Shown one piece after another: positions 33,804 through 41,740 of a stretch of 53,938 nt of DNA. Origin of the DNA: a virus. Every line of letters starts with the position of its first letter. Within the stretch, counting starts at the first letter, position 1. A program made the position numbers and the translations under genes. Location of the stretch: the IMG/VR virus record IMGVR_UViG_3300009514_000034, positions 1 through 53,938 of that record, one strand, 5' to 3'. Under the pieces are notes generated by a model that was given only the letters and a program-made list of their open reading frames with translations, did not search any database and was not told where the DNA came from.

Positions 33804-34070
33804 ATGATAATAAAAAAAGAATTAGGGATTATAGAATCAGTTGATAATGATAATAAAGTGTTCAATTTACTGGGATATGGCACATATTTGGGCGAATATG
33901 ATAAATCAGTCGATGGACTTGACGATATAACTGTCAAAACCCCAAAAGTCAGACTGGAAAATGGGAAAGAAGTCTGGGTTGACGAATATAATTTCTTCGC
34001 TAGTAGACAGAGAATTGAAGAAATGGTGGCCGAATACAAAAATAAAGGTTACACCATTAACATGAAATAA
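33804..34070 (+). CDS. Small hypothetical protein
   Basis: An 88-residue protein with a beta-rich middle (IIESVDNDNKVFNLLGYGTYLGE; GKEVWVDEYNFF) and a C-terminal helix. No recognised motif. It begins 5 bases after a perfect hairpin and is followed after 14 bases by a glycosyltransferase gene, so the two may be cotranscribed. Function unknown. Confidence 0.6.
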   Translation: MIIKKELGIIESVDNDNKVFNLLGYGTYLGEYDKSVDGLDDITVKTPKVRLENGKEVWVDEYNFFASRQRIEEMVAEYKNKGYTINMK

Positions 34071-34084
34071 TTTAAATTGTTATA

Positions 34085-35125
34085 ATGGATATTATTATTC
34101 CCCATTATAACACCAGCCGATATCGAGAACGTAATCTGGAATATGTTCTTCAGTATTATGTAGATAATACTGACTGTAATATTATTTTATCGGAACAATT
34201 TGAATCATCATCTAAATCTGGAGGACATGAATTAAGGAATTCCAGAGTTTTACATGGTAAAACTTATTTTAATGACAGTATATTCAGAAAATCACATTTA
34301 ATTAATAATGGGGTGGCTTGCTCCACATCTGAACATGTTATGTTGGTAGATAGTGATTGCATTTTATCAAAGGATGTTTTAGACAACATCTCTAAATATT
34401 TGAAAAAATATGATTACTTCGTTCCATTCACTCATATTAATTTTTTAAATGAGGGTCATACCAGACAGTTAGTAAGAACGGGTCATTTTACTCAAGCTAG
34501 AGATAAATCCTTTTTACATGTTAATAGATATACTGGTGGATGTATAGTGTTTACCAGAGAGCTATTTGACAGTGTTTGTGGATTCCCGGAAGAAGTCTTG
34601 GGATGGGGAAAAGAAGACGATATTTTTCTTACGAAATGTAAGCGTATAGGTGCTAAGATAGGTCGGATTGAAGAAAACAATACATTACTTCATTTATTTC
34701 ATACTCCTTCTTCCACAAAAGAATACATGAAAAGCGAACAGTATTTAAAAAACAGTAAGTTGTTGGCTTTATTTAAACGCATGAAAGATGAAGAATTTTA
34801 CCAATATATAGATGATAAAGAATTTATTCTTCGAGACAGTCTATTAGAAAATTTGTATTCGAAATATGATAAAGAGAAAAAACTGGAAACCAACGTCAAA
34901 GTTTACTGTGGCACAGGATTTGTAAAATTTGATACCAGTGCTTATACTATCATACCAGATGAAAATGGTAACATCGGACTTGAAGAATTATTTTCCGCTG
35001 CATATAACGAGGACGGAGATGAGTCTGTCGCCCACACTATTCGGGAAATTGATAAGAATTGTAGGAACTTATCTCCCGAACATGAAAGTATAGTAAAAAA
35101 ATATCGTGATCTAATTACCCAGTGA
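34085..35125 (+). CDS. Glycosyltransferase (GT-A fold)
   Basis: A 346-residue protein with a nucleotide-sugar-binding N-terminus (MDIIIPHYNTSRYRERNLEYVL) and the metal-binding DxD motif as MLVDSDCIL (Asp89-Ser-Asp91). An acceptor-side motif VLGWGKEDDIF is typical of the family 2 / 7 / 27 GT-A enzymes. The C-terminal ~120 residues are a separate, charged region. Phage enzymes of this kind decorate DNA bases, virion proteins or host glycans; which applies here is unknown. Three other transferase-like genes lie at 40.2, 40.9 and 50.5 kb. Confidence 0.8.
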   Translation: MDIIIPHYNTSRYRERNLEYVLQYYVDNTDCNIILSEQFESSSKSGGHELRNSRVLHGKTYFNDSIFRKSHLINNGVACSTSEHVMLVDSDCILSKDVLDNISKYLKKYDYFVPFTHINFLNEGHTRQLVRTGHFTQARDKSFLHVNRYTGGCIVFTRELFDSVCGFPEEVLGWGKEDDIFLTKCKRIGAKIGRIEENNTLLHLFHTPSSTKEYMKSEQYLKNSKLLALFKRMKDEEFYQYIDDKEFILRDSLLENLYSKYDKEKKLETNVKVYCGTGFVKFDTSAYTIIPDENGNIGLEELFSAAYNEDGDESVAHTIREIDKNCRNLSPEHESIVKKYRDLITQ

Positions 35126-35129
35126 TCAT

Positions 35130-35158
35130 AATCACAAACAGGGTTAAATGTGATTTTC
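35130..35158 (+). terminator. Candidate weak terminator
   Basis: AATCACA (35130-35136) and TGTGATT (35149-35155) form a 7-bp stem followed by TTTTCC, just after the glycosyltransferase gene. Low GC and a short U tract. Confidence 0.35.
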
Positions 35159-35166
35159 CTCATCAT

Positions 35167-35183
35167 GTTTGAATTATAAATGT
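35167..35183 (+). promoter_or_regulatory. Candidate early/middle promoter (TATAAATGTTTTATATT)
   Basis: Same string as at the 5'-nuclease start on the other strand; followed by TATATAACC about 4 bases later, a possible -10 element, and by the gene at 35221. Confidence 0.4.
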
Positions 35184-35220
35184 TTTATATTCATTATATA
35201 ACCTTAACAGGGAGTATAAA

Positions 35221-35976
35221 ATGAAATTAACATTCTTAGGTTCCGGTTCAGCATTTTGTCTGGACAACTATCAATCCAATATGATGATTGAGAAAAATGG
35301 TAAAAGGCTTTTAATTGACTGTGGTGGAGATATCAGGTGGTCACTCAAGGAGAAAGGATTAACTTGTAACGATATCGATGGCATTTATATTAGTCATGAA
35401 CATAATGACCATATAGGTGGCCTTGAGTATGTGGCATTTTCCACATATTTCAATCCTAATAAAGAAGCCATAAAACTATTCGGTGAAGGAGAAATGCTTG
35501 ATCATATGTGGGACCATTCTCTGGCGGGTGGATTGAATTCCATTCAGGGACAAAAGGTAGGACTGGATGATTATTTTGATGTACGCAGAATAAAGAAAAA
35601 CGATTCTTTTACATGGGAAGGAATCGAATTCCAACTGATACAAGTAGTCCATGTTATGGCCGAATACAGTATTGTCCATTCTTATGGATTGATGTTCACT
35701 GGTGATAAAGGTAAGAAAATATTTATTACTACTGATAGCCAGCATTGCCCAAATCAGATAAAAACTTTTTACGCTGATTGTGATGTTATTTTTCAAGATT
35801 GCGAAACTGCGCCTTATCCATCAGGGGTACATGCACATTATACTGAATTAATTACTTTAGATAAAGCATTTAAAAATAAAATGTATTTATATCATTATCA
35901 GGATGGAGAAAAATCCGATTGTAAAAAAGACGGATTTACTGGATGGGTTAAAAAAGGTCAGGTGTTTGATTTATAA
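35221..35976 (+). CDS. Metallo-beta-lactamase-fold hydrolase (RNase Z / Apyc1-like)
   Basis: A 251-residue MBL-fold protein. The N-terminus MKLTFLGSGSAF and LLIDCGG lead to the metal site HEHNDHIGG (His59, His61, Asp63, His64). A later Asp in FITTDSQH, a His in GVHAHYTE and YLYHYQ near the C-terminus complete a two-metal site. This layout is shared by RNase Z and by the phage anti-Pycsar phosphodiesterases (Apyc1), which destroy cyclic nucleotide alarm signals and are of similar length. It lies among accessory genes. A counter-defence role is inferred, not shown. GGGAG precedes the ATG. Confidence 0.75.
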   Translation: MKLTFLGSGSAFCLDNYQSNMMIEKNGKRLLIDCGGDIRWSLKEKGLTCNDIDGIYISHEHNDHIGGLEYVAFSTYFNPNKEAIKLFGEGEMLDHMWDHSLAGGLNSIQGQKVGLDDYFDVRRIKKNDSFTWEGIEFQLIQVVHVMAEYSIVHSYGLMFTGDKGKKIFITTDSQHCPNQIKTFYADCDVIFQDCETAPYPSGVHAHYTELITLDKAFKNKMYLYHYQDGEKSDCKKDGFTGWVKKGQVFDL

Positions 35977-36013
35977 TATTTTATATTTTAATGAAAGTTA
36001 AAAGGAGAATATT

Positions 36014-36547
36014 ATGTTGGAATTCTTTGTAATCACATCTTTCTGGTGGTGGCTTGTTTCAGGGATATTTTTTATAGCTCTTATATGGGGGTCGTTAAAG
36101 GAAAACGGGATATTCCTTTTCTTCGACATTCTCATATATCTGGTAATTCTTCAATTTATTTTTGGTTCTCCTATATTAAAATCCATTATAGATCACCCCG
36201 TAAAAGCATTTTTATATTTTGTCGGATATTTTGCTGTCGGGACCATTTGGTCATTTTTCAAATGGTATTTGAAGGTTAATAAATATGTTGATAAATATAA
36301 TACTGCAAAGAAGGAATATCAGGAATCTGAAGTTACCATTAAATGGGAAGATTACAGACATAAACCACGAAAACCCCATGCTAAAACCGAAAAGGCAACA
36401 ATATCCTATTGGATCGGTTACTGGCCCGTTTCTGTAATTGTCTTCTTTTTTGAAGATTTCTTCACCAAGATAATTGAAACTATAATGAATATGTTTCAAG
36501 GCATCTATACACGTATAGAAAACAGGGTATATTCTAAATTAGATTAA
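36014..36547 (+). CDS. Integral membrane protein of unknown function
   Basis: A 177-residue protein with about four hydrophobic segments: residues ~3-25 (FFVITSFWWWLVSGIFFIAL), ~32-52, ~65-88 (AFLYFVGYFAVGTIWSFF) and ~131-150 (YWIGYWPVSVIVFFFEDFF). A charged loop (about 90-130) probably faces the cytoplasm. AAGGAGAA precedes the ATG. It lies in the accessory run; superinfection exclusion is one possibility for phage membrane proteins, but nothing specific supports it. Confidence 0.7.
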   Translation: MLEFFVITSFWWWLVSGIFFIALIWGSLKENGIFLFFDILIYLVILQFIFGSPILKSIIDHPVKAFLYFVGYFAVGTIWSFFKWYLKVNKYVDKYNTAKKEYQESEVTIKWEDYRHKPRKPHAKTEKATISYWIGYWPVSVIVFFFEDFFTKIIETIMNMFQGIYTRIENRVYSKLD

Positions 36548-36592
36548 CAGTTTAATAAACTTTTAATTGAAAAATATTTTATATTTAACTAT

Positions 36593-37084
36593 ATGGAATA
36601 TTATGCAGGTATTGGTACTCGGAGACGACTTCCCGAACATGTAGCCAAGTTAATGACTTTGACGGCCAGAAAAATGGAATCGCTGAATTATACTCTGCGT
36701 TCCGGGGGATCTGTCGGTAGTGATAAGGCGTTTGAGGAAGGGGTCACCAATCCTGAATTAAAAGAAATTTTCAGACCCAAACATTCCACTCCAGAGTCAA
36801 TCAAGTTAGCTTCCGAACACCATCCGTTTTGGGAACGGTGTGATAATTATGCCAGACAACTTCATGGAAGAAATTCCCAGATTATTCTGGGAAAGTTTTT
36901 AAATGTTCCCGTGAAATTTGTTGTATGCTTCACGCCCGATGGTAAGCACAGTGGCGGGACGGGTCTGGGAATGAATATTGCTCAAGCATATAAGATTCCG
37001 GTATTTAATCTGTACTATCCCTCCGTTAAAAAAAGATTCGAAGAATTTGTCATTGATAATAACGCCAAGGTAGATATGTTTTAG
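36593..37084 (+). CDS. SLOG/DprA-like Rossmann-fold protein
   Basis: A 163-residue protein with YYAGIGTRR at the start, LRSGGSVGSDKAFEEG at residues ~38-53 and a late HSGGTGLGMNIAQAY loop. This is the nucleotide-binding pattern of the SLOG superfamily, which includes DprA and LOG-like enzymes. Such proteins bind nucleotides or nucleotide-derived signals, and some take part in defence signalling. Phage members are usually of unknown function. It is followed after 8 bases by a small gene with AGGAGA before its start. Confidence 0.7.
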   Translation: MEYYAGIGTRRRLPEHVAKLMTLTARKMESLNYTLRSGGSVGSDKAFEEGVTNPELKEIFRPKHSTPESIKLASEHHPFWERCDNYARQLHGRNSQIILGKFLNVPVKFVVCFTPDGKHSGGTGLGMNIAQAYKIPVFNLYYPSVKKRFEEFVIDNNAKVDMF

Positions 37085-37092
37085 GAGAAATT

Positions 37093-37365
37093 ATGATAAC
37101 ATTTTTAAATATAAATCAGTCGAAAAATGATTGGGAGAATCCCAGAATCAATATGGATCATGTTGTTTCATATAAGTACATTGAAGAAAAAGCTTTTGTA
37201 GGAACTAAGGTAGTGGAAGATAATTCTTGTATAGAATTTGAATTGATTAATGGGAATACCCATAGAATGCTTTTACAGAATCTTGACCCTAAGAAAATTA
37301 TCAAGAGAATTGATAAATTAGTGAAAATCGTTAAGATGGAAATAAAGAATACGGACGCTAAATGA
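37093..37365 (+). CDS. Small hypothetical protein
   Basis: A 90-residue protein with beta strands in the first 60 residues (FVGTKVVEDNSCIEFELING) and a Lys-rich C-terminal helix. AGGAGA lies 6 bases before the ATG. Its last bases overlap the ATG of the next gene (ATGA type). Function unknown. Confidence 0.6.
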   Translation: MITFLNINQSKNDWENPRINMDHVVSYKYIEEKAFVGTKVVEDNSCIEFELINGNTHRMLLQNLDPKKIIKRIDKLVKIVKMEIKNTDAK

Positions 37366-37676
37366 AATCAATAGGAACGGCATACATGCTTATCTCAAAG
37401 TCTAAAAAGATACCCTATAGATTTATTACATCCTTTTCTATACCAGATAAAGGGACAGGAAACCGTAAACATTGGGAATCCATTGGTTTATTAAGGACAC
37501 CAAAAAAAGAATTAGCGGAACATTTGATGAAGGTTTATAAGTCAGATGATCCAGCCTACAAAAAATTCCAGAAAATTAGTTATTGGAACAGACAGCGTAA
37601 GATGGATCTTGTAATAACTATCATGGATCTTAATGACATGATAAGGGAAAATAAGAAAAATGAGTGCCGAAGATGA
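37362..37676 (+). CDS. Small basic hypothetical protein
   Basis: A 104-residue Lys/Arg-rich protein (SKSKKIPYRFITSFSIPDK; YWNRQRKMDLVITIMDLNDMI). Overlaps genes on both sides (4 bases upstream, 17 downstream), so it belongs to a tight cassette of small genes from 37093 to 37896. The composition would suit nucleic-acid binding, but no motif is seen. Confidence 0.6.
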   Translation: MKSIGTAYMLISKSKKIPYRFITSFSIPDKGTGNRKHWESIGLLRTPKKELAEHLMKVYKSDDPAYKKFQKISYWNRQRKMDLVITIMDLNDMIRENKKNECRR

Positions 37677-37896
37677 TGTAATTCCCAATTTGGAAGCTGT
37701 AATTAACAAGGAGAATGTTAAGGATAGAAGTAAAGAATGGGCTAAGGAAGCTTTTGAAACGGCATCAGCTATACTAGAAACCATTGGTGAGATGAGGGAA
37801 AATGGTAAAGAACCCACCGAAAAACAGTTAGAAGCATTACATAATATCAATAACGTTGCCAAAAAATGTATTAATTATATCAAGAAGGATAAATAA
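37660..37896 (+). CDS. Small helical hypothetical protein
   Basis: A 78-residue protein, helical and charged (RSKEWAKEAFETASAILETIGEMRENG; KQLEALHNINNVAKKCINYIKK). Starts inside the end of the preceding gene and stops 15 bases before the DnaJ start. Function unknown; coupled translation is likely. Confidence 0.6.
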   Translation: MSAEDDVIPNLEAVINKENVKDRSKEWAKEAFETASAILETIGEMRENGKEPTEKQLEALHNINNVAKKCINYIKKDK

Positions 37897-37911
37897 TATA
37901 TTTTCTTTGAT

Positions 37912-38922
37912 GTGCAAGATTTCTATAACACATTAAAAGTAGCGAAGACAGCTTCTCAGGAAGAGATAAAAAAATCGTATAAGAAATTATCTAAGGTTTA
38001 CCATCCTGATAAAAATCCCAATGATTCTGTTGCCGAGGATAAATTCAAGGCCATCGCAGAAGCGTATGATACATTGGGAGATCCAAAGAAAAGAAAAAAA
38101 TACGATGCGAAAATGTCATTTTCATTTGATTTCAACAGGTGGGAAAGTGCGTTTGGGAAGAGTAATACCACCAGTTTCACCAAGCCTGCTAAAAAAGAAC
38201 CTCCGAAGGGAGATGATTTAAAAATAACTATATCCCTTACATTGGAAGAGATATCATCTGGGTTGGATAAATTTGTAAAAGTAAACAAGTACAATGTATG
38301 TAAGATATGTGATGGGATGGGAGCAAAATCATACAAACCTTGCAGGTTATGTCACGGCGAAGGAATGATAAGGAAAATACGAAATGTTAATATTATAAGC
38401 AGGGAAGTGACCATAGTGACATGTACCACCTGTCAAGGTACGGGGATGGAAATAGATGAAGCATGTATTCCCTGTAATGGATTGGGAAGGGTAAAGGAAG
38501 ATGTTAAGATAAAGATTGAAATACCTCCCTTGATGACTAATAACCAATTTATGATAATCAATGGGAAAGGCGATGCTGGAATGAGGGGAGGAAGATGCGG
38601 AAATATTCAGGTATATATAAAGGAATTACCGCATAAAATTTTTAAGCGAGAGGGAAATAATCTTATGTTTACTTCCGATGTAAGCATAACTGATTTGGTT
38701 TTAGGTACTACTGTTACAGTACCAACCCTAGATGGTAAGGTGGAAATGAAAATTCCGGCAGGGTCTCAGCCAGATACTATTTTTAAAATATCAGGTAAAG
38801 GTCTGGCTAATAAGGGAAATTTGTTGGTAGGGACAAATTTAATTATACCCGAAAAGTTGACAGATGACGAAAAAAAGTTGTTTGAAGAACTGCGAAAATT
38901 AGAAAAAGAATTTATATTTTAA
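37912..38922 (+). CDS. dnaJ: DnaJ (Hsp40) co-chaperone
   Basis: A 336-residue protein starting at GTG (MQDFYNTLKV). The J domain (residues 1-65) carries the essential His-Pro-Asp at 31-33 (VYHPDKNP). Four CxxCxGxG zinc motifs follow at about 125-195: CKICDGMG, CRLCHGEG, CTTCQGTG and CIPCNGLG. The C-terminal substrate-binding beta domains include KEDVKIKIEIPP and GKVEMKIPAGSQPDT. The Gly/Phe linker is short. It would stimulate the host DnaK and may help replication-complex or virion assembly. DnaJ genes are uncommon in phages; no dnaK or grpE lies in this window. Confidence 0.92.
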   Translation: MQDFYNTLKVAKTASQEEIKKSYKKLSKVYHPDKNPNDSVAEDKFKAIAEAYDTLGDPKKRKKYDAKMSFSFDFNRWESAFGKSNTTSFTKPAKKEPPKGDDLKITISLTLEEISSGLDKFVKVNKYNVCKICDGMGAKSYKPCRLCHGEGMIRKIRNVNIISREVTIVTCTTCQGTGMEIDEACIPCNGLGRVKEDVKIKIEIPPLMTNNQFMIINGKGDAGMRGGRCGNIQVYIKELPHKIFKREGNNLMFTSDVSITDLVLGTTVTVPTLDGKVEMKIPAGSQPDTIFKISGKGLANKGNLLVGTNLIIPEKLTDDEKKLFEELRKLEKEFIF

Positions 38923-38924
38923 TA

Positions 38925-39164
38925 ATGGAATTGTTGAAATATTATTTAAATAAGGAATTTAAATATACTGTACCGCTATGTATATTTATGTTAGCATCAA
39001 ATTTATGGATATTTGAGAATAACCCAATTCCATTGTGGATAGCACTGCTTCCGATGTATTTCACAATAACAGGAATTGTACTATTTTGTGTATTAGCCGG
39101 AATGACATTAGGATTAGTTATGAGCGGGGTTTTGTTTCTTACATTTATAGGAGTTAAGGTTTAA
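38925..39164 (+). CDS. Small membrane protein
   Basis: A 79-residue protein with two or three hydrophobic segments (YTVPLCIFMLASNLWIF; PLWIALLPMYFTITGIVLFC; MTLGLVMSGVLFLTFIGV). Starts 2 bases after the DnaJ stop and is followed after 2 bases by the next gene. Function unknown. Confidence 0.6.
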   Translation: MELLKYYLNKEFKYTVPLCIFMLASNLWIFENNPIPLWIALLPMYFTITGIVLFCVLAGMTLGLVMSGVLFLTFIGVKV

Positions 39165-39166
39165 TT

Positions 39167-39493
39167 ATGGCAACGAAATTAACATTAGAAGACAGGTATT
39201 ATATCAGCATGTATTCAAGGAGATTACCTTGTACGATAGCACTGAGATATAAAATTGATCAATTCTTTGATCAGATTGAAATTACTTCAGAAGAAATCAA
39301 AAAGTTTGATATAAAAATTGATGAAAATTTGAAGTTTACTTGTAATGATGAAAAGTATACCGTGGAATATGAAGAATTCCCGGAAGAAGTTCTCAAGGCA
39401 ATGAAAGCATTTATTGTATTATTTGATCATGAGAAAAATAAAAACAATGAAATGATTCAGAGATCATTCAGTTATTTCAAACAAATAATTTAA
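39167..39493 (+). CDS. Hypothetical protein
   Basis: A 108-residue acidic and basic protein without recognised motif (FDQIEITSEEIKKFDIKIDEN; VEYEEFPEEVLKAMKAFIVLF). The stop overlaps the ATG of the next gene by one base. Part of a close-packed run from DnaJ to the glycosyltransferases. Function unknown. Confidence 0.6.
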   Translation: MATKLTLEDRYYISMYSRRLPCTIALRYKIDQFFDQIEITSEEIKKFDIKIDENLKFTCNDEKYTVEYEEFPEEVLKAMKAFIVLFDHEKNKNNEMIQRSFSYFKQII

Positions 39494-40164
39494 TGGAAGA
39501 TAAAGAGTTTATTTGCGTATGGAATGATTCGCTGAAGGATTCGATAAAAGAGTTTACAAAAGAATTCAGAGAAATAACTTCAGAGGATGATAAGGAGGGA
39601 ATATATACATTCTTCTTTTCTCGGTTTTCTCTGGAAGAACACAAGTTAGTAACAGACGTTCTTTATTCGTTTATTTTCCAGAACACATTTTTATTCTTAT
39701 GGCCTTATTCAAATTCAATGGTTTTGGATTTAGATGATATGCTCAACGTAACGGATGGCATTAATGCCCATGTGGATAATAATATAATGGGGGAAATTTG
39801 TGAAACGCCCAATATTGATTACATAGGGGATATAGTTTCTTCCAGAGGACACGGATTTGGGGTATTTACTTTAAATGAAATGAGTGGAAAAATTCTGGGA
39901 ATCCAGTTATACGAAGAAATATTTGAAAATCATGTGATCGATATGGAAGATGTGATTGTTTCTAATGATGATATAATTGAAGTATCTCTGGAATATTTAA
40001 ACTACAAGATAGAGAATTTACAGGAAATAGTTGATAAATCAATTGATGAGGATGAAGCTGACCCAAGGTTAGTGGAAAATCCTTATGCCGACAGGTTTTA
40101 TGATAAGGACGATGCACCCCAACCACTTAATACAAAAAGGATGCTGGGTGACAGTAACATATAA
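39493..40164 (+). CDS. Hypothetical acidic protein
   Basis: A 223-residue acidic protein. It contains VLDLDDMLNVTDGINAHVDNN and a Gly-rich VSSRGHGFGVFTLNEMSGK, followed by a helical, acidic C-terminus. I do not recognise the family. It overlaps the preceding gene by one base and ends 2 bases before a glycosyltransferase start, so it is probably expressed with it. Confidence 0.6.
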   Translation: MEDKEFICVWNDSLKDSIKEFTKEFREITSEDDKEGIYTFFFSRFSLEEHKLVTDVLYSFIFQNTFLFLWPYSNSMVLDLDDMLNVTDGINAHVDNNIMGEICETPNIDYIGDIVSSRGHGFGVFTLNEMSGKILGIQLYEEIFENHVIDMEDVIVSNDDIIEVSLEYLNYKIENLQEIVDKSIDEDEADPRLVENPYADRFYDKDDAPQPLNTKRMLGDSNI

Positions 40165-40166
40165 TT

Positions 40167-40934
40167 ATGCAAGTAGGGATATTCATACCCGTATATTTCA
40201 GGGAAGAACTGGTAAAAAAATGCCTTATCTCTTTGATGCGCAGCAACTTTGATGAAATATCTGTATTTCTTTGTATAGGGATTAACGGAGCTTCAAAAGA
40301 TTTCAAACAAAATTTCTTGAGAGAGTACATCAAAAGATGTGATGATTATAGTATATTTGAATTTATCAAGGTCTTTGATTTTAATCAGAATATAGGAAAA
40401 CCGAAAATGGTAAATACCATGACGGTAGAATGTCCTGATTTCGATTACATGGTAAGCATGGATTCTGATATGCAAGTTGTAGATCCTCACTGGTTACCGA
40501 AATTTCTGGATGTTTTTTATACATACAGTACTAAATACAGGACTGAAGAACTGGGGGCTTTATGTGCAAATCAAGTAGGACAGAATGTTCATCTGACTGA
40601 CAAACTGGAAAAGTTATCCAGAAAAGTAAACAAACAATATACTATAACAACCACACATAATAATGAAGGTGTGGCTGGTGGTGTTTTAATAGTACCACTG
40701 GAGCTATGGAAAAAAATAGGGGGATATTCCGGGGTAAATATATTTGGAGCTGATGACGGACCTTTTATGTATTCTTGTCATCAACTTAAAAAAATAGTTG
40801 CTTATGTAGAAGAAATTAATTTTTATCACCCTCCAAGTCCTGATGACGATTATCATAAATGGAAAGTTAAATCATGTAAAAATGAATTAGATGATAAGGA
40901 ATCTGGTTTTTTTGAAAATCTCAGGGGTAAATGA
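40167..40934 (+). CDS. Family 2 glycosyltransferase (GT-A fold)
   Basis: A 255-residue family 2-like transferase: MQVGIFIPVYFREELVKKCL at the start, the DxD motif in YMVSMDSDMQVVD (Asp99-Ser-Asp101), and the acceptor-side GGVLIVPLELWKKIGGYSG followed by FGADDGPF. It probably transfers a sugar from an activated nucleotide donor. The target is unknown. Its end overlaps the next transferase gene by 4 bases, so the two likely act in one pathway. Confidence 0.85.
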   Translation: MQVGIFIPVYFREELVKKCLISLMRSNFDEISVFLCIGINGASKDFKQNFLREYIKRCDDYSIFEFIKVFDFNQNIGKPKMVNTMTVECPDFDYMVSMDSDMQVVDPHWLPKFLDVFYTYSTKYRTEELGALCANQVGQNVHLTDKLEKLSRKVNKQYTITTTHNNEGVAGGVLIVPLELWKKIGGYSGVNIFGADDGPFMYSCHQLKKIVAYVEEINFYHPPSPDDDYHKWKVKSCKNELDDKESGFFENLRGK

Positions 40935-41713
40935 AAATATACAAGTTTAATGATGTATTCTCTCATATAGAGATAACACTGAGGGAATTATACGAAAACG
41001 ATCCTGCGTATGAAAACGTTTTATTTGTGTTGGGATATAATGTATTACCTAATCTGAGAAAAATAAGAGAGAAGTATCCCAGTTTTAAAATAATTATTTA
41101 TCAACTGGAACAATTGTTTAAACATAATAAAACGTGGGTAAATAAAAGATGTTATGATGTTTTAAAGGCTGCTGACGAGATATGGGATTATGATGAGGGA
41201 AATATTCAGTGGATGAAACAGAATTATAAATTGAAAGCCAAATTAAAACCTCTGGTATATACTGAAGCACTTAAAGTAATCCCCACCGCAGTGGAATCTA
41301 AATGTGATATAGATATATTGATGTATGGATACTTAAATGAAAGACGAGCGAGATTATTGATAAGTATGCATCATGATGCAGCAACGAAACATAAAATTTT
41401 TGATTTGTACGGAATATGGGGAAAAGATTTAGATGAATACATTAAACGTAGTAAAATTATACTGAATGTACATGGACACGAACAGGCTAGACAGGAACAA
41501 CCCAGAATGTATTATCCTGCTATAAACGGGAGATGTGTTTTAAGTGAGGTCAGCGATATTAATTACATGGGAGATTCCATAATACAAGTTCCTTATGGAG
41601 AATTATTAAAAAAGTCTATGGATCTATTGAAATCTGGTGAATGGTTAGATATTGCTTACCAAGCAAGCGATAGGTACAAAAAAGAGTCCGAAAAATATAA
41701 TGTCTTAGTATAA
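40931..41713 (+). CDS. Glycosyltransferase, GT-B-like
   Basis: A 260-residue protein resembling the GT-B glycosyltransferases found in phages. ILMYGYLNERRARLL and FDLYGIWGKDLDEYIKRSKIILNVH mark the start of the nucleotide-binding half, and EQPRMYYPAINGRCVLSE is the usual acidic donor-binding stretch. Its start overlaps the family 2 transferase upstream. Downstream a late promoter starts the baseplate genes. The acceptor could be DNA, a virion protein or a host glycan. Confidence 0.75.
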   Translation: MKIYKFNDVFSHIEITLRELYENDPAYENVLFVLGYNVLPNLRKIREKYPSFKIIIYQLEQLFKHNKTWVNKRCYDVLKAADEIWDYDEGNIQWMKQNYKLKAKLKPLVYTEALKVIPTAVESKCDIDILMYGYLNERRARLLISMHHDAATKHKIFDLYGIWGKDLDEYIKRSKIILNVHGHEQARQEQPRMYYPAINGRCVLSEVSDINYMGDSIIQVPYGELLKKSMDLLKSGEWLDIAYQASDRYKKESEKYNVLV

Positions 41714-41717
41714 ACTA
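41709..41717 (+). promoter_or_regulatory. Late promoter (TATAAACTA) of the baseplate genes
   Basis: Exact late motif overlapping a palindrome (AAACTAT 41712-41718, ATAGTTT 41726-41732), 23 bases before the ATG at 41741. Confidence 0.6.
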
Positions 41718-41740
41718 TAAAAAACATAGTTTGTACATAT

